Assembly (NCBI GenBank): GCA_016936535.1
Contig: JAFGXP010000015.1
Coordinates: forward strand, 1 to 46,395
Source: Thiotrichales bacterium
GTDB lineage: Bacteria > Pseudomonadota > Gammaproteobacteria > Thiomicrospirales > Thiomicrospiraceae
Direction: 5' to 3'
Length of the DNA stretch: 46,395 nucleotides
Shown here piece by piece: positions 38,275-46,375 of the stretch. Both the position numbers and the translations under genes were made by a program. The notes beneath the pieces were generated by a model that was not told the origin of the DNA, ran no database searches, and saw only the letters and a program-made list of their open reading frames with translations. Position 1 is the first letter of the stretch; every line of letters begins with the position of its first letter.

Positions 38275-40287
38275 ATGAGTACACCAAATTCCAACGGTGC
38301 ACAGGCGCGCAAAAAGCCTGGCGTACTAATCAATTTTTTAGGCTCGATGAATCTGGCCGTCACTTTGCTGGTCATGCTCTCTATTGCATCGGTTATTGGC
38401 ACCGTTCTTCAACAGAATCAAGCGTTTCAAGACTATATCATCAAGTTCGGTCCTTTTTGGACTGAAGTGTTCAATACCCTTGGTTTATTTCATGTTTATG
38501 GGGCTGCCTGGTTTGTTTTAGTGTTAGTCTTCCTTCTGCTTTCCACTTCCGTCTGTGTTAGCCGCAATACACCAGGCTATCTGAAAGACATGAAACAGTT
38601 CAGTGAAAAGCTTTCTGCCAGTGCGCTGTTGCATCAACCCCACCAACTGCGTTTACAAACCCAAATTACTCATCAAGATCAACAGCAAATTGCCACAGTA
38701 GTCTTGCAAAAAAACGGTTATAAAACCAAAGTTCATCACCGCGAAGACGGATCGGTAACCATTGCAGGATTAAAAGGGAAATGGAATCGACTCGGCTACA
38801 TCTTTACCCATGTCTCCATTGTAATCATTTGTGTTGGCGCTCTTCTCGACAGTAACCTGTTGCTAAAATATCGTGAAATGAGTGGTAATCTTGTCCCTGA
38901 AACCCGTACCGTTAGCTTAGATCAAGTGGATGAAAAATCCTGGATAGGCGCAGAAAACCTCTCTTTCCGGGGAACGGTTAACATTTCTGAAGGTCAAACT
39001 TCGGACGTGCTGTTTTTACCTTATGAAAACGGATATTTGGTACAAAAACTGCCGTTTACGATCGTTAATAAAGATTTTCGCATTGAATACTACGATACCG
39101 GAATGCCAAAAAATTACGCCAGTGACCTAGAGTTAATCATTCCAGGCGAAGCAGAACCTATTCGCAAAACGATAGAAGTCAATAAACCGCTTTACTATGA
39201 AAACTACGCCATTTATCAATCTTCGTTTGGCGATGGCGGAACTCAACTCAAAATCAAGGTACACCCCTTACTTTCGCCAGAGATGAATCCCTTACCGCTT
39301 GAAACGGCGATCAATAAAGTCGAACCTTTGAAAACACCGGTAGGACGCTTTCGCTTAGAGCTAAATGATTTCCGCAACTTCAATATGGTTCCCATGACCG
39401 AAGAAGAGCAGGCCGCTACCGGTCGAAAATTCCATAACAATGGCCCAACCATTACATTTAAAGTTCGCAACGAACAAGGTAAGGCTTGGGAGTACGAAAA
39501 TTTTGTTATGGCCAATCAGCAAGAAGGACGCTGGTTTTTTATGACTGGCGTGCGCAACAGTGCCGCAGAACCCTTCCGCTACCTATTTATCCCCGCAGAC
39601 ATGCAGCGTAAAAAGACTCGTTTCTTTAACTATCTTGCTCTGCTCAATAATCCGCGAGAAGTTCGCAATATCTTCGCCAGTCAGTATCCCTTGACCGAAG
39701 GCATGGATCCTCGCACCTACGAGCTGCAGCTCGGTTTAGTTGAGCAGTTATTGACCTTGTTCCGACAAACTGGGTTTAGTGGCATCAGTGATTTTGTTGC
39801 TACCAACGTACCAAAAGAAGAGCAAGAACGGGTTAATGAGTATTACCTTTCGCAAGTCACCTTTGCGTTGCAAAGCGCCTATTTGCATTTATTAAAGCAG
39901 GAAGGTGTCATTGAATCTCACCAACAAGAGATCCCAGACTTTGATAAAACATGGTTTGAGGACGCGCTGACCGTGATTACGTCTTTATCTCGATATGGGC
40001 CGCCGATGTATTTTGAAATCGAAAGTTTCCGTGAAGTCCAAGCCACCGGTTTGCAAATCACCAAATCCCCTGGTAAAGATGTGGTTTATTTTGGTAGCGC
40101 CTTGCTGACAATCGGAGTTTTCTTAATGTTTTATGTTCGTCAACGTCGTTTCTGGATTAATATCAAGCCCGATGCCGACCAGTTGGCGCTCACCCTTGCG
40201 GCCAAAGACAATAAAAATTTGCCAGAGGCCAAAACCGAATTTGATAAGATTGTCGATCAAATTCAAAAGATCAGTAAACCAGCATAA
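38275..40287 (+). CDS. resB: Cytochrome c biogenesis protein ResB (Ccs1/CcsB)
   Basis: A 670-residue member of the ResB family, which together with CcsA handles heme and attaches it to apocytochromes c (System II). The N-terminus has helices LAVTLLVMLSIASVIGTVLQQNQ and FHVYGAAWFVLVLVFLLLSTSVCVSRN (motif SVIGTVLQQNQ). A third lies near residue 175 (IFTHVSIVIICVGALLDS), followed by a large periplasmic domain and a final helix at about residues 605-625. His in the third helix is the likely heme ligand. It begins an operon with ccsA and dsbA. System II implies no ccm operon is needed. Confidence 0.95.
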   Translation: MSTPNSNGAQARKKPGVLINFLGSMNLAVTLLVMLSIASVIGTVLQQNQAFQDYIIKFGPFWTEVFNTLGLFHVYGAAWFVLVLVFLLLSTSVCVSRNTPGYLKDMKQFSEKLSASALLHQPHQLRLQTQITHQDQQQIATVVLQKNGYKTKVHHREDGSVTIAGLKGKWNRLGYIFTHVSIVIICVGALLDSNLLLKYREMSGNLVPETRTVSLDQVDEKSWIGAENLSFRGTVNISEGQTSDVLFLPYENGYLVQKLPFTIVNKDFRIEYYDTGMPKNYASDLELIIPGEAEPIRKTIEVNKPLYYENYAIYQSSFGDGGTQLKIKVHPLLSPEMNPLPLETAINKVEPLKTPVGRFRLELNDFRNFNMVPMTEEEQAATGRKFHNNGPTITFKVRNEQGKAWEYENFVMANQQEGRWFFMTGVRNSAAEPFRYLFIPADMQRKKTRFFNYLALLNNPREVRNIFASQYPLTEGMDPRTYELQLGLVEQLLTLFRQTGFSGISDFVATNVPKEEQERVNEYYLSQVTFALQSAYLHLLKQEGVIESHQQEIPDFDKTWFEDALTVITSLSRYGPPMYFEIESFREVQATGLQITKSPGKDVVYFGSALLTIGVFLMFYVRQRRFWINIKPDADQLALTLAAKDNKNLPEAKTEFDKIVDQIQKISKPA

Positions 40288-40300
40288 GTAGGTAACGAAT

Positions 40301-41476
40301 ATGCAAACACAAACTATCATGGAATCGCTCCAAGAAGAAAAAAGACCTTACGGAATTAAAGATTTCGTATGGATCGCTTTTATCCTGATCGGCAGCTTCT
40401 ACGCTTACATGCACTACAACTCGCTGATGGACATTTACGAAGTCGGCATTCTTATTGGTACCGCCGCAAGCATGATTTGGTTAGGTCGTTTCTGGCCAAG
40501 CCTGATGCAAATGAGTTACTGGGTGGCCGGTTTATCTTTGGTTGCTCTCTGGAGTTATCACAGCCATGGCAATGTGATTAGCGCAAATGAACAAGCGTTT
40601 TTCCTGAAGTTTTTGGTCTCCAGTCAATCGGCGATTATGTGGATGAGTGCCCTCTTTGTTCTTGCCACTGCCACCTACTTTCTCGCTCTGTTTAACAAAT
40701 CGGAATTCACTGCCAAAACCGCAACAACTCTGGTTTGGTCTGGTGTGGTTTTTGGTCTGGTTGGGATGATGGTACGCTGGCGCGAATCTTACATTATCAA
40801 CTTTGACTATGGTCATATTCCAGTCAGCAGCCTGTATGAAGTGTTCATTTTGTTCGTTGTTCTTACCGGATTAATCTATCTTTACTACGAACAAAAGTAT
40901 AAAACGCAATCGCTTGGTGGCTTTGTCATGCTAATTATTAGTGCGGCAGTTGCCTTCTTGCTTTGGTACCACTTTGATCGTGGCGCACACGAAATTCAAC
41001 CGTTGGTTCCTGCGTTAAAATCCTACTGGATGAAGATTCATGTTCCTGCGAACTTCGTTGGTTATGGAGCCTTCTCGATTGCCGCTATGATTGGCTTTGC
41101 TTACTTATTGACCAACCGCGCCATGCAAAAAAATCCAAATGGTGTCTTCGCCAAACGTATGCCTTCTTTAGACATGATGGATGACCTGATGTACAAAACC
41201 ATTGCGCTCGGTTTTGCTTTCTTTACGATTGCGACCATTCTTGGTGCAATGTGGGCTGCAGAGGCATGGGGCGGTTACTGGTCTTGGGATCCAAAAGAAA
41301 CTTGGGCTCTGATTGTTTGGCTAAACTACGCGGCCTGGTTACATATTCGTATGACTAAAGGCTGGCGTGGTAATCCAATGGCATGGTGGGCAGTTATCGG
41401 CTTATTAATCACCACCTTTGCTTTCCTTGGTGTAAACATGTTCCTCTCTGGTCTGCACTCTTACGGTGAACTCTAA
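40301..41476 (+). CDS. ccsA: Cytochrome c biogenesis protein CcsA
   Basis: A 391-residue integral membrane protein of the CcsA/CcmC/CcmF heme-handling superfamily. About eight hydrophobic helices are present. The diagnostic Trp-rich WWD motif reads WGGYWSWDPKETWALIVW near residues 330-345, with likely heme-ligand histidines in adjacent helices (HVPANFVGYGAF, WLHIRM). The start at 40301 has AGGTAA upstream; an ATG at 40319 has none. It is 13 bases after resB, so the two probably form one complex from one transcript. Confidence 0.96.
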   Translation: MQTQTIMESLQEEKRPYGIKDFVWIAFILIGSFYAYMHYNSLMDIYEVGILIGTAASMIWLGRFWPSLMQMSYWVAGLSLVALWSYHSHGNVISANEQAFFLKFLVSSQSAIMWMSALFVLATATYFLALFNKSEFTAKTATTLVWSGVVFGLVGMMVRWRESYIINFDYGHIPVSSLYEVFILFVVLTGLIYLYYEQKYKTQSLGGFVMLIISAAVAFLLWYHFDRGAHEIQPLVPALKSYWMKIHVPANFVGYGAFSIAAMIGFAYLLTNRAMQKNPNGVFAKRMPSLDMMDDLMYKTIALGFAFFTIATILGAMWAAEAWGGYWSWDPKETWALIVWLNYAAWLHIRMTKGWRGNPMAWWAVIGLLITTFAFLGVNMFLSGLHSYGEL

Positions 41477-41488
41477 GGAGTAAGCAAG

Positions 41489-42112
41489 ATGAAACGTCGT
41501 CAATTCTTGTCTAGCATTGGCCTAACTGGACTCGCTCTTATAGCACCAAACGCTTGGGCTAAAATTGCTCTTGAAGCCGGCGTGCATTACAAACTTCTGG
41601 CTAAGCCGGTCGCAATTGCGCCGGCAAAAAAGAAAGTGGTTGAGGTGTTTGGCTATAGCTGTCCGCACTGTTACCATTTAGAGCCAAGTTTGCATGAATG
41701 GCTCAAGCAAAAACCGCAAGAGGTAAGTTTTGAACGGATGCCTGTGGTGTTTAATAATCCGAATTGGATTTTTATGGCCAGAGCCTTTTTTACTGCCCAA
41801 GAACTTGGCATTCTTGAAGCTTCTCACAATGCTTTCTTTGATGCCTTGCATCGAGACAAAAAGCCACTTTTTACCCTAGAAGCTTTAGCGGATTTCTACT
41901 CACAATTTGGGGTCGATAAAAAACAATTTACCGATACCTATCAAGGTTTTAGTGTAGATCAACAAATTCGTAAAGCAGCCAAACTGACACAAGAATATCA
42001 GGTGGAAGGGGTTCCAGCCGTCATCGTAAATGGTAAATTCCTAACCGATGTTCCGATGGCAGGCAGCCGAGAAGACTTATGGCAAACGGTTGACCAACTC
42101 CTGCAACGCTAA
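41489..42112 (+). CDS. dsbA: DsbA-like thiol:disulfide oxidoreductase with Tat-like leader
   Basis: A 207-residue periplasmic disulfide oxidoreductase. The thioredoxin-fold active site GYSCPHCYHLEP (Cys58, Cys61) has the CPHC dipeptide of DsbA, and the cis-Pro loop reads EGVPAVIVNGKF. The leader MKRRQFLSSIGLTGLAL ending near NAWA contains a twin-arginine pair and resembles a Tat signal, whereas DsbA usually uses the SRP/Sec route; it could still be a Sec signal. AAGGAG precedes the ATG. It lies 12 bases after ccsA, so the resB-ccsA-dsbA operon may link heme attachment and thiol chemistry of apocytochromes. Confidence 0.92.
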   Translation: MKRRQFLSSIGLTGLALIAPNAWAKIALEAGVHYKLLAKPVAIAPAKKKVVEVFGYSCPHCYHLEPSLHEWLKQKPQEVSFERMPVVFNNPNWIFMARAFFTAQELGILEASHNAFFDALHRDKKPLFTLEALADFYSQFGVDKKQFTDTYQGFSVDQQIRKAAKLTQEYQVEGVPAVIVNGKFLTDVPMAGSREDLWQTVDQLLQR

Positions 42113-42144
42113 CCACTTAAATTCATTTAAATTTTTTTCTTTCT

Positions 42145-42172
42145 AGGGTGGAACCCACTCCGCCCTTTCTTG
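42145..42172 (+). terminator. Possible terminator after dsbA
   Basis: AGGGTGGA (42145-42152) and TCCGCCCT (42159-42166) pair over eight positions with one G-T wobble and a six-base loop. Only TTCTT follows, so efficiency is uncertain. Confidence 0.5.
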
Positions 42173-42349
42173 GAATCCTCTTTCTTTTTTGCGTCACGGA
42201 TAAATTGACTGACTCTAGTCATTTACCGCTGAAACCTCCATAATGGTCAAAAATTTAGCCTGACGAACCCTTGTTAGATTGAGATGGCAAACCTCGTAAT
42301 CGCCTCACTTTACGCCACTCACAAAAGACCGAAAACGACTGGAAACCCT

Positions 42350-43993
42350 ATGAAAGCTGCAAAACTGTTTGTTGAATGTCTAGAAAATGAAAACGTAGAA
42401 TTTATCTTCGGTATTCCCGGGGAAGAAAATCTCGATATTATGGACGCTCTACTCGATTCCAATATTCGCTTTATCACCACTCGTCACGAACAAGGTGCCG
42501 CTTTTATGGCCGACGTTTACGGTCGCTTGACTGGCAAACCAGGAGTCTGTTTATCCACCTTAGGTCCTGGTGCAACCAATTTAGTAACTGGGGTGGCCGA
42601 TGCCAACATGGATAACGCCCCCTTAGTGGCGATTGCTGGTCAAGCGGCAACCACACGGATGCACAAGGAATCTCACCAAGTTGTTGACTTGGTAAGCATG
42701 TTTAAACCAATTACCAAGTATGCCACTCAGGTTTTGGAACCTGGCACCATCCCGGAAGTAGTACGCAAAGCCTTTAAACTCGCTCAAGCCGAGAAACCCG
42801 GCGCTACCTTTATTGATTTGCCTGAAAACATCACCGAAATGGAAACGCTAGAACGCCCTCTTCCTTTTTCAGAAAATCGACTCACTTTAGCCGACAATGA
42901 GATGATTCAAAAAGCTGCCGATGCCTTGAGGCAAGCTCAATATCCCTTATTGCTGGTTGGCAATGGCGCCGTCCGCAGCCATGCGGGGGCCGACATTATT
43001 GCGTTTGTCGAACAGCACAAAATTCCTGTCATTAATACCTTTATGGCCAAAGGCATCATCCCTTTTTACAATCCAATGTCTGCAGGAACAGCAGGATTGC
43101 AAAAAGGGGATTACGAAAATGGCGGTTTTGCCAAAGCCGATTTAGTGATTTGTGTTGGTTTTGATATGGTCGAATATCACCCACATCTTTGGAATCCAGA
43201 CCGTCGTCTTAAGATTCTTCATCTGGATACCAAAAAGGCCGAAGTCGATAACAGTTACATTCCCGCGGTAGAACTGATAGGCAATATTGGTGCCAATCTT
43301 AAGGCGCTTGGTGAAGCACTCACCGAACCCCTCGCGGCACGGCGTATTGATTTCTCTCTGCGCGAAGCAATGATTGCGGAAATGAACCGCTGTGCCAAGA
43401 GCGAAGCATGGCCTATGTTGCCTCAAAAAATCATTTGGGACCTGCGAACCGCAATGAACTCTCAAGATATTGCCATAAGTGATGTGGGCGCACATAAAAT
43501 GTGGATGGCGCGGATGTTTCGCTGTGACTTACCCAATACCTGCATTATTTCGAACGGTTTTGCCGGAATGGGAATCGCGGTGCCGGGTGCCGTCGCGGCT
43601 AAGCTGGCTTATCCAGATCGTGCTGTCGTCGCCGTTACTGGCGATGCGGGCTTTATGATGAACTCTCAAGAAATTGAGACCGCCCTGCGCTGCAAAACCC
43701 CTTTTGTTATCTTAATTTGGAATGACAGCCAATATGGCCTCATCGAATGGAAACAACAACGGCGTTTTGGACGGAGCGCTTACATTGATTTTAAAAATCC
43801 AAATTTTGTTGATTACGCCAAATCGTTTGGGGCAGAAGGTATTCGGATTCAGGCTGCGCATGAACTCTTACCCAGCTTAAAAAAAGCTTTAAAAACCCCA
43901 ACGGTTACCATAATTGATTGTCCAGTTGATTATTCTGAAAACGATCGTTTAACGACGCTTTTAGGCCATGTACTGTCTGAGATTGAAGACTAA
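42350..43993 (+). CDS. Acetolactate synthase, large (catalytic) subunit type
   Basis: A 547-residue thiamine diphosphate enzyme that condenses two pyruvates to acetolactate. I start at ATG 42350 (GGAAA upstream); a frame to 42284 exists. The N-terminal pyrimidine-binding domain has VEFIFGIPGEENLDIMD and RHEQGAAFMADVYGRLTGKPG with the catalytic Glu. The C-terminal pyrophosphate-binding motif is GDAGFMMNSQEIETALR followed by NDSQYGLIEWKQQ. No regulatory ilvN/ilvH subunit follows; instead there is a small unknown gene 10 bases downstream. That leaves open whether it serves valine/leucine synthesis or a pyruvate-overflow path. A dyad TGACT-CT-AGTCA (42210-42221) lies upstream. Confidence 0.9.
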   Translation: MKAAKLFVECLENENVEFIFGIPGEENLDIMDALLDSNIRFITTRHEQGAAFMADVYGRLTGKPGVCLSTLGPGATNLVTGVADANMDNAPLVAIAGQAATTRMHKESHQVVDLVSMFKPITKYATQVLEPGTIPEVVRKAFKLAQAEKPGATFIDLPENITEMETLERPLPFSENRLTLADNEMIQKAADALRQAQYPLLLVGNGAVRSHAGADIIAFVEQHKIPVINTFMAKGIIPFYNPMSAGTAGLQKGDYENGGFAKADLVICVGFDMVEYHPHLWNPDRRLKILHLDTKKAEVDNSYIPAVELIGNIGANLKALGEALTEPLAARRIDFSLREAMIAEMNRCAKSEAWPMLPQKIIWDLRTAMNSQDIAISDVGAHKMWMARMFRCDLPNTCIISNGFAGMGIAVPGAVAAKLAYPDRAVVAVTGDAGFMMNSQEIETALRCKTPFVILIWNDSQYGLIEWKQQRRFGRSAYIDFKNPNFVDYAKSFGAEGIRIQAAHELLPSLKKALKTPTVTIIDCPVDYSENDRLTTLLGHVLSEIED

Positions 43994-44003
43994 GGAACCC
44001 AAG

Positions 44004-44345
44004 ATGCTGTATGTTAAAGAAGATACCAACAATCAGATTGTAGAAATTGAATTTCAACCATTACCCGGCTTTGAAGAGATCAGTCTGACCGATCCAAGAG
44101 TCAGTGAGTTTATTGCCAAATCCGAACATTCCCAGCCATTAATCCAAGCGCTTCTTGAACGCTTGGATCTCAAAATGATTCGTTCGATTGAAGACATTGT
44201 GCAAATTTTAATCGACAAAAATCTAATGATAATCACAGACTTACCTGAACCAGTACAAAATGTTTTGTTGTTTAAGAAAAAGCTCCGTCATCTAAACCAC
44301 AACAATTCCCCAGTATTTGAAGAAGACGACATGATTAAACTTTAG
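44004..44345 (+). CDS. Small uncharacterised protein downstream of acetolactate synthase
   Basis: A 113-residue soluble protein. I start it at ATG 44004, preceded by AAGGA; the frame reads upstream into the synthase gene without support. It has a beta-like N-terminus (MLYVKEDTNNQIVEIEF) and helical segments (SIEDIVQILIDKNLMIITDLPEPVQNVLLFKKKLR). From memory it resembles small gammaproteobacterial proteins that databases call, misleadingly, 'tryptophan synthase beta-like'; I cannot verify this. It is not an ACT-domain regulatory subunit as far as I can see. The ten-base gap suggests co-expression with the synthase. Confidence 0.7.
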   Translation: MLYVKEDTNNQIVEIEFQPLPGFEEISLTDPRVSEFIAKSEHSQPLIQALLERLDLKMIRSIEDIVQILIDKNLMIITDLPEPVQNVLLFKKKLRHLNHNNSPVFEEDDMIKL

Positions 44346-44357
44346 GAAAACCCTGAT

Positions 44358-44957
44358 CTAGTCTAACCAGACGCTAACCGATTCTAAGGGCTTACGCTTC
44401 GCGCTTTGATTATTGCAGTCGCCTTGCACATATCCCATGTATAGAGCCCCTATTAACTCGATACGCTCAGGCGATTGCTCAAGCAGGTCGTAGGTAGCTT
44501 GCGCTTGCAAAATGGGTCCAGTGCTCCACTGCACGCCAATCCCCTGTTGCCACGCCATCAATTGTAAATTTTGAATGCCACAAGCACAGGCCGCATAATC
44601 TTCTTTACGAATCACCGCATCGTCACTCAAGACTTGACCCACCAAAACAATCTGCGGAATCTGCAAAAACTTCTCAACAGCAGAAGTGTAGTGAAGTCGA
44701 TAGGCTTCACTATCGACTTCAGCACGACTCCCAGCTCTCAATGCTGCATAGGTGCTGGCTAAAACCGCTTGGCTCTGAGAGCCTAAAACCCAAAAGCGCC
44801 ATGGCTGTGTTAATTTATGATTTGGAGCCCACAGCGCGGCTTCTAAACACGTTTTAAGCGTATTCGTCTGCAAAGGTGCACTTTGTTTATCTTTAAAAAG
44901 GTAGCAACTACGTCTTTGCTGAATTAATTGCGCTAAATCTTCTGTTCTAAGCGTCAT
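44358..44957 (-). CDS. Nitroreductase family protein
   Basis: A 199-residue FMN-dependent oxidoreductase of the nitroreductase family, resembling YdjA. The FMN-binding N-terminus reads LIQQRRSCYLFKD, then APNHKLTQPWRFWVL, and CACGIQNLQLMAWQQGIGVQWSTG in the second half (motif NLQLMAWQQGIGVQW). Substrate is unknown. It converges on the small gene at 44004, with a 12-base gap. Confidence 0.92.
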   Translation of the reverse strand: MTLRTEDLAQLIQQRRSCYLFKDKQSAPLQTNTLKTCLEAALWAPNHKLTQPWRFWVLGSQSQAVLASTYAALRAGSRAEVDSEAYRLHYTSAVEKFLQIPQIVLVGQVLSDDAVIRKEDYAACACGIQNLQLMAWQQGIGVQWSTGPILQAQATYDLLEQSPERIELIGALYMGYVQGDCNNQSAKRKPLESVSVWLD

Positions 44958-45103
44958 CTTCTCTCCTTGTTTTACGGTGCACCATTCTAGTAAAAAGCCA
45001 ATAAAGTAACAGTGCTAAGCGTTTTTTAAACCAGCATAAATGCAAAAAAATCGCTTTCCAAGTATGATGGGCGGGCAAAACTGCGCTTTATGCCGTCAAC
45101 CCT

Positions 45104-45214
45104 TTGGATAAAATGTGTCTTATTGTGGATAAATACAGGTTTTTAGAAAACTGGTATTTTTATCCACAAAACACTCACTTTTACCCACAGCAGTTGTCTA
45201 GAGGTCTATGCACA
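45104..45214. repeat. DnaA box cluster
   Basis: Two perfect 9-mers (45124-45132 minus, 45160-45168 plus), one box with a single change (TTACCCACA, 45181-45189) and two weaker sites (45104-45112 minus, 45206-45214 plus) fall within 111 bases. Both strands are used, unlike the cluster before dnaA. Confidence 0.65.
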
Positions 45215-45232
45215 GCTTGCCCACTGGCTATC

Positions 45233-45324
45233 TAGTTGATTTTTTTAGTAATTTAATTTTTATCAACTAAAATTCTCTTACTAAGAGAAAAGATAATAAG
45301 GAATATATATTCCTTTTATCTTTT
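45233..45324. repeat. Three consecutive AT-rich inverted repeats
   Basis: TAGTTGAT ... ATCAACTA (45233-45240 and 45262-45269, AT-only loop almost throughout); TTCTCTT-ACT-AAGAGAA (45273-45289); and a 37-base near-perfect palindrome (45288-45324) with one bulged base, centred on the perfect GGAATATATATTCC (45300-45313). They occupy over 90 bases with no gap of note. Confidence 0.75.
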
Positions 45325-45443
45325 AATAACCCAGCGAAAATCTGCGAATAAATCGAATTGCTATTTATTCAGCCAGTTTTAATGGTAATGAGAACTTTTC
45401 TCAAAGATAATGCTACAGAACCAAAAAGGTACCGTTTAGTCTC

Positions 45444-46370
45444 ATGACACTTAGTGAATTGAAATACGTCATTGCTGTTGCCAAAGAAAAACACTTTCGC
45501 AAAGCATCGGAAACCTGTTTTGTCAGTCAACCGACTCTGAGCGTTGCCGTTAAGAAGCTTGAGGAAGAGCTCGGTGTCATTTTGTTTGAAAGACGTAAGC
45601 AAGATGTGATTGTGACGCCAGTCGGTAAAAAGATTATTGAACTGGCCGAAGAAATTCTAGAACGGACGCAAGACATCAAAACTATTGCTCAAGAAGCACA
45701 AGGCGATCTTTCTACACAATTGAAAATTGGTGCCATCTATACCGTTGCGCCCTATCTGTTGCCTAAGTTCATTCCAGAATTCAGTAAACGCTTTCCAAAT
45801 ATTCCGCTACTGATCGAAGAAAACTACACACACGTTTTAGCCGATAAGTTGCAATCTGGTGATTTGGACATTGCTATTCTCTCCTTGCCTTTCCAAGAGC
45901 CAAATATCGAAACCCTACCGCTCTATCAAGAACCTTTTAAGGTCATTTTGCCCAACTCTCACAAGTTGGCATTAAAAGAAGGCAAAATTTCTTTAAACCA
46001 AATTCAAAATGAAACCGTATTGTTGTTAGGAGCAGGTCATTGCTTTCGAGACCAAGTCGTAGAGACCTACCCAAATTTGCTGCATATGAGTCATCAAAGT
46101 GATCGTTTGCAAAAAACATTTGAAGGCAGTTCACTGGAAACCATTCGCTATATGGTGGCTTCTGGTGCAGGAATCTCGATTTTTCCGTGCACATCACTTT
46201 CGAAACGCGATGAAAACTTATTTCAAATTCGCGAATTGATTCAAAAAGATCAAGCCAATCGCACAATCGCCTTGGCCTGGCGTAAAACGTTTCCTCGCAC
46301 CCAAGTTTTGGAAGTGTTTCGCAGAGTGATTAAAGACATTAATCTGCCTTGCACGATTCCAATCGAGTAA
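45444..46370 (+). CDS. OxyR-like LysR regulator lacking the usual second cysteine
   Basis: A 308-residue LysR-type regulator. An N-terminal winged helix (1-60: KHFRKASETCFVSQPTLSVAVKKLEEELG) precedes a linker helix and effector domain. The motif GAGHCFRDQ (Cys200) matches the peroxide-sensing cysteine of OxyR, and SSLETIRYMVASGAGISIFP is also OxyR-like. The partner cysteine, expected about eight residues on (E. coli Cys208), is missing: the sequence there is VVETYP. Other cysteines are at 25, 249 and 303. It is not divergent from a catalase or ahpC gene in this window. Confidence 0.85.
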   Translation: MTLSELKYVIAVAKEKHFRKASETCFVSQPTLSVAVKKLEEELGVILFERRKQDVIVTPVGKKIIELAEEILERTQDIKTIAQEAQGDLSTQLKIGAIYTVAPYLLPKFIPEFSKRFPNIPLLIEENYTHVLADKLQSGDLDIAILSLPFQEPNIETLPLYQEPFKVILPNSHKLALKEGKISLNQIQNETVLLLGAGHCFRDQVVETYPNLLHMSHQSDRLQKTFEGSSLETIRYMVASGAGISIFPCTSLSKRDENLFQIRELIQKDQANRTIALAWRKTFPRTQVLEVFRRVIKDINLPCTIPIE

Positions 46371-46375
46371 GGTTT

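Larger units (their letters stand above)
44958..45443. other. 486-base non-coding region with DnaA boxes and AT-rich inverted repeats
   Basis: No gene is supported. Perfect DnaA boxes lie at 45124-45132 (minus) and 45160-45168 (plus), TTACCCACA at 45181-45189, and weaker one-mismatch sites at 45104-45112 (minus) and 45206-45214. They are followed by three successive inverted repeats in AT-rich DNA between 45233 and 45324. The order (box cluster then AT-rich block) looks like an origin or a DnaA-sequestering site. Near the right end, GATAAT (45406-45411) may be the -10 of the oxyR-like gene. Confidence 0.55.

Noticed and set aside
42284-42349. Upstream extension of the acetolactate synthase gene
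   Set aside because: The added residues do not resemble the family N-terminus, while ATG 42350 has a ribosome site and starts where the family does.
45444-46370. LysR regulator as CbbR for the Calvin cycle
   Set aside because: The GHCFRDQ and SSLETIRYMVASG motifs are of OxyR type, and it lies far from prk.
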